Shown here one piece after another: positions 24,506 through 32,476 of a stretch of 32,643 nucleotides of DNA (its first letter is position 1; each line of letters opens with the position of its first letter). The stretch lies in NCBI GenBank assembly GCA_964371505.1, contig CAYJNG010000008.1, positions 1 through 32,643 of the forward strand, in the 5' to 3' direction. A model generated the notes under the pieces. It saw nothing but the letters and a program-made list of their open reading frames with translations, did no database searches and had not been told where the DNA came from. Origin of the DNA: CAYJAD01 sp964371505. GTDB taxonomy: Bacteria; Desulfobacterota; Desulfovibrionia; Desulfovibrionales; Desulfovibrionaceae. The translations under genes and the position numbers were made by a program.

Positions 24506-25504
24506 TTATTGAAATATAAGTTCCACACGACGATTCAAATAGCGGCCTTCAGCATTTTTATTATCGTACTTGAAGGATTTACCACGGCCAATGGCTGTTA
24601 AACGGCTAGCAGGAACACCTTGTTGTACAAGGAAATTCTTTACAGCTTGAGCGCGTTTTTCAGAAAGGGTCTGATTGTAGGCGTCGGTGCCTATATAGTC
24701 GGTCCAGCCTTCTACAATAACGCGCTTGTTGGCGTTTTGTTTTATGATAACAGCTGCAGCTATAAGGGTGTTTTGTGATGCTGCATCTAAAGCAGAAGAG
24801 TCAAAAGCAAAGTTTACACCACGAAGAACTACCACTTCTTCGCTTTCATCGCACCAGATATCAAGAACGAATTTTCTAAGAGCGCCATCGTCAGAAGCAA
24901 GCTTTACGCCTTCTGCCACAATGGTAGCAGGGTTAAGGCTGGCAAGTTCGGCTATGGTTTGCTTTTCGGCGGCGGTTTGGGCAAAAGAAACAAGATGTAC
25001 CACCAGACCACGTTGGGAAGCGTACATATTTCTTACTACGTCTACAATGTTTACGCCGCGGTTATTACCACCGTCTGTCACCAAGATGATGGCAGAGTTG
25101 CGCTGCATGCCGGCAATCCAAGGCTCATAGCTTTGCATACCGGTACCCATGGGGGTCATACGACCAAATACGGGGAAGTTGCTGTGCAATTGACCGATGG
25201 CAGCAGCCATGGTTTCACGGTTCCAAGGGCCTTGATTGATGATAGAAGTGACAGGGGCCACGGTATGTAAGCCGCCTGTGTAATCAAGGGCAGGAATAAC
25301 GGAATTAATACGTGTAAGCACAGCCTTTGCTATGTCTACTTTAGGTTCTTTAATCATGTCATGAGAAAGCATCATAGAACCGGAGTAGTCCACAACAAAA
25401 TCAAAGCTTTCAACTTTTTTGCCGCAAACAAGATTGGCTTGGGCAAGTGTGGGCAGTGCAAGCACCATTAACAACAAAGCAATAACATTTCGTAAGAAAA
25501 ACAC
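24506..25504 (-). CDS. Periplasmic VWA-domain protein with C-terminal OmpA peptidoglycan-binding domain
   Basis: The protein has 332 residues. A signal peptide (RNVIALLLMVLALPTLAQA) is followed by a von Willebrand A domain with an intact MIDAS: Asp39-x-Ser41-x-Ser43 in VDYSGSM, a Thr in RMTPMGTG, and VTDGGNN. Residues about 225-332 are an OmpA-like domain (VNFAFDSSALD, EGWTDYIGTDAYNQTLSEKRAQAV, LNRRVEL) expected to bind peptidoglycan. The start is GTG 25504, six bases after a perfect AGGAGG. The product is probably a wall-anchored adhesion or scaffold module in the periplasm. The small secreted protein downstream is a candidate ligand. It is divergent from the racemase gene. Confidence 0.9.
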   Translation of the reverse strand: MFFLRNVIALLLMVLALPTLAQANLVCGKKVESFDFVVDYSGSMMLSHDMIKEPKVDIAKAVLTRINSVIPALDYTGGLHTVAPVTSIINQGPWNRETMAAAIGQLHSNFPVFGRMTPMGTGMQSYEPWIAGMQRNSAIILVTDGGNNRGVNIVDVVRNMYASQRGLVVHLVSFAQTAAEKQTIAELASLNPATIVAEGVKLASDDGALRKFVLDIWCDESEEVVVLRGVNFAFDSSALDAASQNTLIAAAVIIKQNANKRVIVEGWTDYIGTDAYNQTLSEKRAQAVKNFLVQQGVPASRLTAIGRGKSFKYDNKNAEGRYLNRRVELIFQ

Positions 25505-25658
25505 AAAAAACCTCCTATGGAATACAGCGAGTATTCAAGCTATGTAATCTGTGCGAAACGCTTTACGCATCGCATGATATTCTGTATAGGATTTTGACAC
25601 ACTTAGCAATGTTTATCCCTTTACCATGTTTCCTTTAAGGCCTTTTATTGGGAGTTTT

Positions 25659-26528
25659 ATGTATACAGTTCCTTTTCATAAAATAAATCCTAGCGGAAAT
25701 ATAACCACACTTTTTGAAGGTGTTCATTTTTCTGCAGCACAAATGCAAGAAATAGCAGAACAAGCCATATCTTCTCGGCACATTGGTTGTGAACAAGTGG
25801 GTTTTGTGGATGTAAAAAATGGTATTTTGCATATGGCAGGCGGTGAATTTTGCGCCAATGCCACGCGTTCTATGGCTTTGCTTATGGCCATGGAGCAAGA
25901 ACCTCCCATTGCACCGGGGCAAGAATGGCGGGGGAAAGTGTTTACAGCAGGCTATGATGAGGGGCTTACCCTTGTGGTAAAGCAGCCGGAGCTGGATGCT
26001 GTAAAGCAGGGGCTTGAAGTGCTCTTACTCTTGCCCATGCCCACCTTACCCCCCATGGTAGAGCTTGCTAAGGGCATAGTGCTTGTGCGCATGCAAGGCA
26101 TAGATCATCTTCTTATTGATGCAGAAATATATCCTTTTTCTCAAAATGATTGGAAAAAGCATGCCCAGCGTTTTCGCCAGCAATTTGGTCTTGAGTCGGG
26201 GCCTGCTGTGGGCTGCATGTGGTGGAGCCCCATAGTGGGGGCCGCATCGCAGCATCTTTTATGCTCTGTACATATGCACCCTGTGGTGCGCGTGCTTTCT
26301 CCATTTACCGAGTGTTATGAAAACTCTTGTGGCTCCGGCACGGTGGCTTTAGGGCTTTGGTTGTATAAAAGCAGCGGTAAACAACAATTTTTTATGCAGC
26401 AACCCGGCGGATATTTGAGCCTTGACTACCGCGACCATGCAACATATGGCACGGTGGCTGTCTTGGGCGGGCCGGTGCATAGGGTGGCTTCAGGGCAAGC
26501 TTTTATTACAAAACCCCACGTGAAATAG
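25659..26528 (+). CDS. DapF-superfamily amino-acid racemase, CntK (histidine racemase)-like
   Basis: This 289-residue two-domain epimerase/racemase uses two cysteines and no cofactor. Cys65 in GGEFCANATRS and Cys224 in ENSCGSGTVALG are the predicted acid-base pair. KINPSGN, GCEQVGF and QQPGGYLSL also match what I recall of staphylococcal CntK better than they match DapF, where the first motif is CGNGARC. CntK makes D-histidine for the metallophore staphylopine. No cntL, cntM or metal transporter lies in this window, so the substrate is open; diaminopimelate or another amino acid is possible. ATG 25659 follows GGGAG closely, and ATG 25626 lacks a site. A weak promoter (TTTACG-17-TATAGG) is at 25562-25590. 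The next gene starts 35 nt downstream. Confidence 0.8.
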   Translation: MYTVPFHKINPSGNITTLFEGVHFSAAQMQEIAEQAISSRHIGCEQVGFVDVKNGILHMAGGEFCANATRSMALLMAMEQEPPIAPGQEWRGKVFTAGYDEGLTLVVKQPELDAVKQGLEVLLLLPMPTLPPMVELAKGIVLVRMQGIDHLLIDAEIYPFSQNDWKKHAQRFRQQFGLESGPAVGCMWWSPIVGAASQHLLCSVHMHPVVRVLSPFTECYENSCGSGTVALGLWLYKSSGKQQFFMQQPGGYLSLDYRDHATYGTVAVLGGPVHRVASGQAFITKPHVK

Positions 26529-26563
26529 GTGTTGTAAGACGTATTACTCTAATAGGGGACTTT

Positions 26564-29500
26564 ATGCTGGGAAAACAACTCTTTTTTGATAAGCAAGATT
26601 ATGAGCTCCTTACCTTTATTAATAAGGTGCTTATTTTGCAAAAAAATGCCCAAGAAAGTGAGGATATGTTGCATGTTAATTTGCACCCTCACGGCATAAA
26701 AACCCTTGCCATGTCGCGCGAAATGCGTGTGGCAAACGCCATGATTCGCTTACTTGGTAGCACCGAAGATAGTAATAGCTCTTATCGCTTACAAGCCTTA
26801 CGTACCTTGTTTGATGAGGTGCTTAACAGCGCTAAAACACGCTTTCGCCGCAATACTGCCCGCGTTTTGGTGGAGATAATGAAAGCCCTTGTGCGTGCCC
26901 ATGGCGACACACAAAAACAGCTATACCTAGCCAATGATTTTCGTAATGCGGCTAAGGGGAATCCCCATGCGGTGCGCGCGTACTTAAAAGAGTATGGGCT
27001 CATAGAAATGCCGGAAGATTGGTCGCAGCTTACCTTTGACCACCATGTACATGATGTGAATACTAAGGGGCGCAAAAGCCCCACCCATTTAATCATGGAT
27101 GCCTCCTTACGAGGGGTGCGTTATCTTACGGTTATTTACTATAATTTTATTGATGAAGCCGCCGCTGCCGAGCTTTTGCGTGCAGCGCATATTATTGGCA
27201 TACATGTGCGCATAGGCATAGAGTATTCTTTACCCTTTGGGGATAAGCATGTGCAATTTGTGTGGGCGCCGCGCTATACGAGTAATCCAGAAAAATTTTT
27301 GGAGTTTTTGGCTGAGGCGCCCATGCAACACCTTATGCGCCTTGGGCGTGAGGCCTCAGCATGGCGAGCTTGTGATGTCTATAGCGTGCTGGAGACATGG
27401 AATACGACACACGCGCAAGACCTTGCAACGCAACTTGGCATGGATCCCACGGTTTTTGGTAAACTTAACGACGATTGTTTTAAGGCTTTTGTGGCCACCG
27501 GTCAGGCTTCGCACGCGCATTTGGCAGAATTTATATACGCCTATATTGCCCAAGCCTTGGAGCAAAGACGTAAAGATATTTTGCAAGAGCTCGCAGGCCT
27601 TGAAGAGCAAATACACGCCGACTATGTGGAAATTTTGCAAGAGCAGGTGAAACTTATTGATGCCGTTACCGCGGAGTATATTTACGACACCTATGTGAAT
27701 CATAGCGTGAATAAAGATATCTTGCAAAGCAGTGTGGATAAAAATGACCCGCACAGACCAGAACTTTTGCGCTTAACGCCTTTGTCTCTTTTAGATTGGC
27801 TTACCTCCATACAAACGGGGGGCTTTATTACTTTGCAGTTAGGCAACCTCACTGCAGAGGATGTGCTCGTACTTTTATGGCAATGTCAGGGCCTTGTAAC
27901 GCATTTGGAAATTTTTAATGTGCAAGAGTGGCGCTCCGGACGTTTGGAAAACTTGGAGGCCATTAGCCAATTACAGCAAGCCCTTAATGACGGTTCTGCG
28001 CCAAGGCTTAAGAATATTGTTTTGTGTATGCTTAAGGAAAGAGAGAGCGAGGATGGGCAAGAGCTCTCTTCTTGCCCTGCGCATAATCGTCGCAAAGAAG
28101 TCTTGCGCGAAATTTTATGCAATATTGTTTCCTTAAAAGAGTTATACGCCTCACCTCCTTTGCGCTCTCGTATGGGGAGCAACACCACAGATCGTCCTAC
28201 CAATCAAGGGCATATGGGCTTGGTATTCCCTGAAACCTTGCCTGAGCGTGGTCGCAAAGCTTTACTGGAAAATGGCAGTGGCATTACGGTGCCTTTTCAC
28301 TTGGCCATTCATTATGTGGTGCGCTATACGCCCAGTATTTTATTATGGAATAAAAGTCGTATAACGCGCATAATTCAAGCTCTGCCTTTTTGCAGCAAGT
28401 ACGGCTATATTAAAGAGCAGGATTGGCGCTCGCACTCTGCTACGGCAAAATATGGCGAGCAAAGTAATGTGGCTTTATTTAATACACATCGCCCCAAGGA
28501 GCGTGTGTTGCCTGCTGACGATGCTTTGCCCCCGCGCCAATATTTAAACTCCAATATATCTAATATACTTAAGGTTATTGTGGGTTTTATTCCTGCAAGT
28601 ATTGCTTTTCATTATACGCAAACGTGGTGGGTGCTAGCTTGGTTTGGGCCCATAATTTGGTTTAGCATTACAGGTGTGCGTAATGTCATACAATTTGTAG
28701 TGGCAGGCACGGGGATTCACCGTTATTCCTTATTGCGCTGGAATGACCATGTGAGTTGGTCGCGCTTGTGTGATTCCCTTTTATATACAGGATTTTCGGT
28801 GCCGCTGTTGGAGCTTGGGGTGCGTATTTTGCTTTTGCAAGATTTGCTGCAGGTCAATGCTGCCACGCATACGGTCTTGGTGTATACGGTTATGTCTGCG
28901 GTCAATGGCCTGTACATAGCCTGGCACAATATTATTCGCGGCTTGCCTAAAGAGGCAGTGATAGGAAATTTATTCCGCTCGGCACTGGCCATACCCATGG
29001 CTTTGCTCTTTAATGTGCTTGTATTGGAATTTCTTATTTATGTGGCGCAAGTGCCCAATGCCGAATATCTGGTGGCTACAGCCTCAGCCATTATTTCTAA
29101 AATGGCTTCTGACACGGTGGCTGCCATCATTGAAGGCTATGCCGATATGAAACTTATGGTACGCATGCGCCGTTGGGACTATAGCACGAAAATTAAAGAT
29201 CTTTTTCAGACCTATGTGAGTTTAGATTTAGCTTTTCCCGAAGAAGATATTAATGATATGCTTACCTCTCCGCGTACTTTATTGCGCCGTGTAGCAGAAA
29301 AAGATAAGGCATTACATGCGGAGCTTATTATTAATGCATTAGATTTTATGTACTTTTGGTACTATAGGCCGCGTTCTCATGAGGTGTGTAGAAAACTTAT
29401 CCGCCAAATGACACCGGAAGAGCGAGTCGTATTTGCTTCGTTACAACGTGTGCTCTTGCAGGAGAGAGAAGTGAGCCAGCTTTTTGTGGATGGCTTGGTG

Positions 29501-29617
29501 GGGCGTAATTTTAGCTCAGCTTTGGCGTTTTATTTAAATAATCACGTGGCATATATTAAGAAAATGCTGCAGTTGTGCGCTGTAGAATATGCTGAAAATG
29601 AAGAGAGTATCACGTAA
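26564..29617 (+). CDS. Large membrane protein with degenerate PHP-like domain, function unknown
   Basis: The protein has 1017 residues and no signal peptide. Residues 1-150 are helical. Residues about 157-230 read like the start of a PHP phosphoesterase: DHHVHD (159-164), GRKSPTHLIMDASLRGVRYLT, then GIEYS (Glu220). The usual second motif DHD is replaced by YYN (192-194). Residues about 340-380 are coiled-coil-like. Residues 415-520 have leucine-rich alternation. About five hydrophobic segments lie between 670 and 850 (for example IVGFIPASIAF and LAIPMALLFNVLVLEFLIY), and a helical cytoplasmic tail follows. It may be a membrane-tethered pseudo-enzyme or sensor. It lies 35 nt after the racemase gene with GGGGAC-type spacing before ATG 26564, and a terminator follows at once. 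Confidence 0.85.
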   Translation: MLGKQLFFDKQDYELLTFINKVLILQKNAQESEDMLHVNLHPHGIKTLAMSREMRVANAMIRLLGSTEDSNSSYRLQALRTLFDEVLNSAKTRFRRNTARVLVEIMKALVRAHGDTQKQLYLANDFRNAAKGNPHAVRAYLKEYGLIEMPEDWSQLTFDHHVHDVNTKGRKSPTHLIMDASLRGVRYLTVIYYNFIDEAAAAELLRAAHIIGIHVRIGIEYSLPFGDKHVQFVWAPRYTSNPEKFLEFLAEAPMQHLMRLGREASAWRACDVYSVLETWNTTHAQDLATQLGMDPTVFGKLNDDCFKAFVATGQASHAHLAEFIYAYIAQALEQRRKDILQELAGLEEQIHADYVEILQEQVKLIDAVTAEYIYDTYVNHSVNKDILQSSVDKNDPHRPELLRLTPLSLLDWLTSIQTGGFITLQLGNLTAEDVLVLLWQCQGLVTHLEIFNVQEWRSGRLENLEAISQLQQALNDGSAPRLKNIVLCMLKERESEDGQELSSCPAHNRRKEVLREILCNIVSLKELYASPPLRSRMGSNTTDRPTNQGHMGLVFPETLPERGRKALLENGSGITVPFHLAIHYVVRYTPSILLWNKSRITRIIQALPFCSKYGYIKEQDWRSHSATAKYGEQSNVALFNTHRPKERVLPADDALPPRQYLNSNISNILKVIVGFIPASIAFHYTQTWWVLAWFGPIIWFSITGVRNVIQFVVAGTGIHRYSLLRWNDHVSWSRLCDSLLYTGFSVPLLELGVRILLLQDLLQVNAATHTVLVYTVMSAVNGLYIAWHNIIRGLPKEAVIGNLFRSALAIPMALLFNVLVLEFLIYVAQVPNAEYLVATASAIISKMASDTVAAIIEGYADMKLMVRMRRWDYSTKIKDLFQTYVSLDLAFPEEDINDMLTSPRTLLRRVAEKDKALHAELIINALDFMYFWYYRPRSHEVCRKLIRQMTPEERVVFASLQRVLLQEREVSQLFVDGLVGRNFSSALAFYLNNHVAYIKKMLQLCAVEYAENEESIT

Positions 29618-29622
29618 AACAG

Positions 29623-29661
29623 TACAAAAGGGGCTTTTGGTGTAAAAAAGCCCCTTTTGTA
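29623..29661 (+). terminator. Terminator after the large membrane protein gene
   Basis: A 16-bp perfect stem (29623-29638 with 29646-29661, core AAAAGGGGCTTTT) has a 7-nt loop. The A/T-rich ends let it work in both directions. Confidence 0.85.
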
Positions 29662-29683
29662 TGTAGGTTATGACAAAATATTG

Positions 29684-29709
29684 ACATCTGTTTTTACAGA
29701 TGTTTTTTT
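29684..29709 (+). terminator. Second hairpin with T-run (tandem terminator or attenuator)
   Basis: ACATCTGT (29684-29691) pairs with ACAGATGT (29696-29703) over a T4 loop and is followed by a T-run to 29709. A TTGACA at 29681-29686 is partly inside the stem. Confidence 0.6.
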
Positions 29710-29714
29710 ATTTT

Positions 29715-29769
29715 ATAAATTAGTTTGTTAGTGTTTTGGCGCGGTATTTGCTATACTGTAGTACTCGCG
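29715..29769 (+). repeat. 55-bp contig-end overlap, left copy
   Basis: These 55 bases are identical to 29870-29924 on the other side of the N gap. Most simply, they are the same locus sequenced at the ends of two contigs. Confidence 0.9.
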
Positions 29770-29869
29770 NNNNNNNNNNNNNNNNNNNNNNNNNNNNNNN
29801 NNNNNNNNNNNNNNNNNNNNNNNNNNNNNNNNNNNNNNNNNNNNNNNNNNNNNNNNNNNNNNNNNNNNN
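29770..29869. other. Assembly gap (100 N)
   Basis: Exactly 100 N symbols, the usual placeholder for a gap of unknown size. Because both flanks carry the same 55 bp, the true distance is probably negative: the contigs overlap and nothing is missing. Confidence 0.95.
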
Positions 29870-29924
29870 ATAAATTAGTTTGTTAGTGTTTTGGCGCGGT
29901 ATTTGCTATACTGTAGTACTCGCG
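29870..29924 (+). repeat. 55-bp contig-end overlap, right copy
   Basis: Identical to 29715-29769. It contains the promoter of the transglycosylase gene, so that promoter appears twice in this assembly. Confidence 0.9.
29904..29912 (+). promoter_or_regulatory. Extended -10 promoter of the transglycosylase gene
   Basis: TGCTATACT is an extended -10 element (TG-N-TATACT) about 70 nt before the ATG at 29980. No good -35 box is visible 17 bp upstream, as expected of this promoter class. Confidence 0.5.
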
Positions 29925-29979
29925 CTGTATTGTGCGTTTTACCATGGGCTTTATGGGCCTTTTACACTGGGGAATTGTT

Positions 29980-31128
29980 ATGAAAGCTCGCGCACCATAT
30001 TTAAGAATTCTTTCCAAACTTGGACAAGCCATGACTGTGACTGGGTATACCAGTGCTGGTGCTCTTCTAACGCTTTTTTTAGTGGGCTTTGTGCCACAAA
30101 TGGAAGGGCCGGAAGTTCGTCGCCCAGTTACCAAAAAAATAACGGAGCTGCGCCCCGAAGATTATCCCTTGCCCATAGCGCATAATGTGGATGGCTCTTC
30201 ATGGCGCGGGGCAGTGCTTATGCAAAAGCATGAGGCACTTCCTTTACAGAACGTACAAGCTACGGCTGAGCCATCGCCCTCGCACTGGGTGCAATTTTCC
30301 CCTCAAAGTGTGGTTTTTTCCACAGCTTCAAAACAGTATATGCTGGCCAATACGGCTTTGGCCTTGGTGCTTGCCGAAGAAACCTTTACCTTTGAAGATA
30401 AAGCTGCTCTTGTGACCACGCAACCTGTGGGATATGGGGAAGCTTTGGCCCATAATGGTAAACCCTTACGCTGGCAGCAAGGTACGCCAGAGCAAGAGGT
30501 ACGTTTTGACCTCATGTGCGCTTTAGAGCGCCCAAGCATGGAAGCTTTGCAAGCAAAGTTGTTAAAGCGCGCTTATGGGCCCAATGCCGGTGAAAGTTAT
30601 GTGAGCATGGCGCGGCGCTATCAGCCCATTGTAAGCACGGCGGCTCAGCGATTTAATTTACGCCCCTCACTTATATATGCCATTATTCACACAGAAAGCA
30701 ATTTTCGCCCACGCCTTGTGAGTTCTGCTGCCGCCATGGGGCTTATGCAGCTTTTACCCAGTACGGCAGGGGGTGAGGTGCATAAATTTTTACATGGCTA
30801 TTCCACCCATGTAAGCCATGAGGAGCTATCTCGCCCTGAGATTAACATTGTTTATGGAGCGGCGTATTTTCATCTGCTTATGACGCGCCACTTATACGGT
30901 ATTACGGATCTTAAATCCCGTGAATATTGCGCCATTGCAGCGTATAATATGGGCATAGGCCGTTTAATACGCTACTTTGGCGGCAGCAATGAAGTGGCTT
31001 TTGCCACCATCAACGCCATGAGTCCGCGAGATGTATATAAAGCCCTTACGCAAGCTTTGCCCATTGCAGAAACGCGCGCCTATGTAACGCGTGTGCATCA
31101 ACGCGAGAACTTTTATACTAGCATGTAA
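29980..31128 (+). CDS. MltC-like membrane-bound lytic transglycosylase
   Basis: This 382-residue murein transglycosylase has one N-terminal membrane anchor (about 18-36, TSAGALLTLFLVGFV) and no lipobox. A family-specific middle region is followed by an SLT domain from about residue 208. Catalytic Glu239 is in IHTESNFRP. SSAAAMGLMQLLPSTAGG, INIVYGAAYFHLL and YCAIAAYNMGIG follow in MltC order. It cleaves the MurNAc-GlcNAc bond in the periplasm, leaving 1,6-anhydro ends for wall growth or recycling. ATG 29980 has GGGGA upstream; the frame can be extended to GTG 29932 without a binding site. It is monocistronic, with a terminator at 31161. Confidence 0.9.
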   Translation: MKARAPYLRILSKLGQAMTVTGYTSAGALLTLFLVGFVPQMEGPEVRRPVTKKITELRPEDYPLPIAHNVDGSSWRGAVLMQKHEALPLQNVQATAEPSPSHWVQFSPQSVVFSTASKQYMLANTALALVLAEETFTFEDKAALVTTQPVGYGEALAHNGKPLRWQQGTPEQEVRFDLMCALERPSMEALQAKLLKRAYGPNAGESYVSMARRYQPIVSTAAQRFNLRPSLIYAIIHTESNFRPRLVSSAAAMGLMQLLPSTAGGEVHKFLHGYSTHVSHEELSRPEINIVYGAAYFHLLMTRHLYGITDLKSREYCAIAAYNMGIGRLIRYFGGSNEVAFATINAMSPRDVYKALTQALPIAETRAYVTRVHQRENFYTSM

Positions 31129-31160
31129 AAAACTTTCCGTGCGCTTTTGTATAAAGCGGC

Positions 31161-31198
31161 AAAAAAACCGTATGGGGACATCTTGTACGGTTTTTTTG
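31161..31198 (+). terminator. Terminator after the transglycosylase gene
   Basis: AAAAAAACCGTA (31161-31172) pairs with TACGGTTTTTTT (31186-31197) over a 13-nt loop. The A7/T7 ends are typical of an intrinsic, possibly bidirectional, terminator. Confidence 0.88.
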
Positions 31199-31306
31199 TG
31201 TGCCATAAGCACGGCTTGCCCTTATTGTCTTCAAAAAAATAAGTGCAATTTATGACAAAGTATGACACATAGAGCGGATTACAAACGTATGGGGCAGGGG
31301 GGGCTT

Positions 31307-32476
31307 ATGCTCAAAAAGGTGTATTGTTTAGCGCTGTGTTTTCTGTTTTTGACAGTGACGGGCGCAAGAGCTGCAGAAAAAAGTATGTTATTGGCACCGG
31401 AGTTCTGGCAACAAGCTGTGCTTGATGACGTATTGCGTCTTCTTAATGATGGCGCTGATGTGAATATGCAAGATGAAGAAGAAAATACGCCGCTTATTCT
31501 TGCAGCAAAATTTACTAAGGATGCTGCCATTATTAAGATGCTCCTAGAAAAAGGTGCTGACGTGCATAAAACGCAATACGATGCCTCAGCGCTTATGCTG
31601 GCAAGCAATACTAACGATAATGTTGAGGTAATACAAACCCTCATTGCAGGCGGGAGTAATGTAAAGCATACGGACTCCATGGGCCTTTCTGCGCTTATGT
31701 ATGCCAGCGCAGCCAATACTAACCCTCAGGTGGTAGAAACTTTACTTGCCAATGGTTCTAGCGTGCAAGAGCGTGATGGCAATGAATGGACGCCGCTCAT
31801 GTGGGCTTGTTATGGTAATACCAATGCCGCTGTGGTGGAAGAGCTGCTTAAAGCCGGTAGTGATGTAAACGCTGCTAAATTTGACGGCTGGACGCCTTTG
31901 ATGATTGCCGCTAAACTTAATAAAAACCCTCTTGTTCTTGAGGTGTTACTGCAATACGGAGCCGATGTACATAAGCGTGACACTTCTGAGGGTACGGCTC
32001 TTATGGCAGCGGCTACTGCACCCAATCGTGCTGCTGTTATACAAGTTTTGCTTGAACGCGGTGCTGAGGTGCATGCGCGAGATGTGCATGAAGATACTGC
32101 TCTTATAGAGGCAGCTGCTAGCGGCGATACAGCCATGGTGGCTTTACTTCTTGAAGCCGGTAGCGATGTAAATGCACGTAATGTGAGCGGAGAAACGCCG
32201 CTTATTCGAGCAGCTAAAATGAATACAGATCCACAAGTTATTGCCCTTTTGGTGGAAAAAGGCGCACAAATGAATGCGCAAGACGATAAGGGTGATACGG
32301 CACTCATTGCGGCTACATCTTTTAATCCGCAAGTGGGTATTATGGATATGCTCATAAGCCTTGGGGCCGATGTGAATATACGCAATAATAATGGTAAAAA
32401 AGCTTCTGATTACACGAAAGATAGAGTGCAGTTTCAGAATAATGATGCACAAGAGTATTCCGGCGATAATTTATAG
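31307..32476 (+). CDS. Secreted ankyrin-repeat protein
   Basis: This 389-residue protein has a Sec signal peptide (MLKKVYCLALCFLFLTVTGARA, cleavage before AEKS). About ten ankyrin repeats of 33-34 residues fill nearly all the rest. Each reads roughly G-A-D-V-N, then TPLILAAK or ALMLAS, then a helix ending LLEKG. Many repeats carry an extra residue in the loop (AKFTKDAAII, AANTNPQVV, AKMNTDPQVI). The C-terminal 25 residues are polar and repeat-free. A periplasmic or exported protein-binding scaffold is implied, with the partner unknown. ATG 31307 has a G-rich site (AGGGGGG). The frame is open back to 31262, but that would place residues before the signal peptide. Promoter not identified. Confidence 0.9.
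   Translation: MLKKVYCLALCFLFLTVTGARAAEKSMLLAPEFWQQAVLDDVLRLLNDGADVNMQDEEENTPLILAAKFTKDAAIIKMLLEKGADVHKTQYDASALMLASNTNDNVEVIQTLIAGGSNVKHTDSMGLSALMYASAANTNPQVVETLLANGSSVQERDGNEWTPLMWACYGNTNAAVVEELLKAGSDVNAAKFDGWTPLMIAAKLNKNPLVLEVLLQYGADVHKRDTSEGTALMAAATAPNRAAVIQVLLERGAEVHARDVHEDTALIEAAASGDTAMVALLLEAGSDVNARNVSGETPLIRAAKMNTDPQVIALLVEKGAQMNAQDDKGDTALIAATSFNPQVGIMDMLISLGADVNIRNNNGKKASDYTKDRVQFQNNDAQEYSGDNL

Noticed and set aside
29715..29924. 55-bp repeats as attachment sites or insertion-sequence target duplication
   Set aside because: The repeats abut an exact 100-N placeholder on both sides, which is the pattern of overlapping contig ends.
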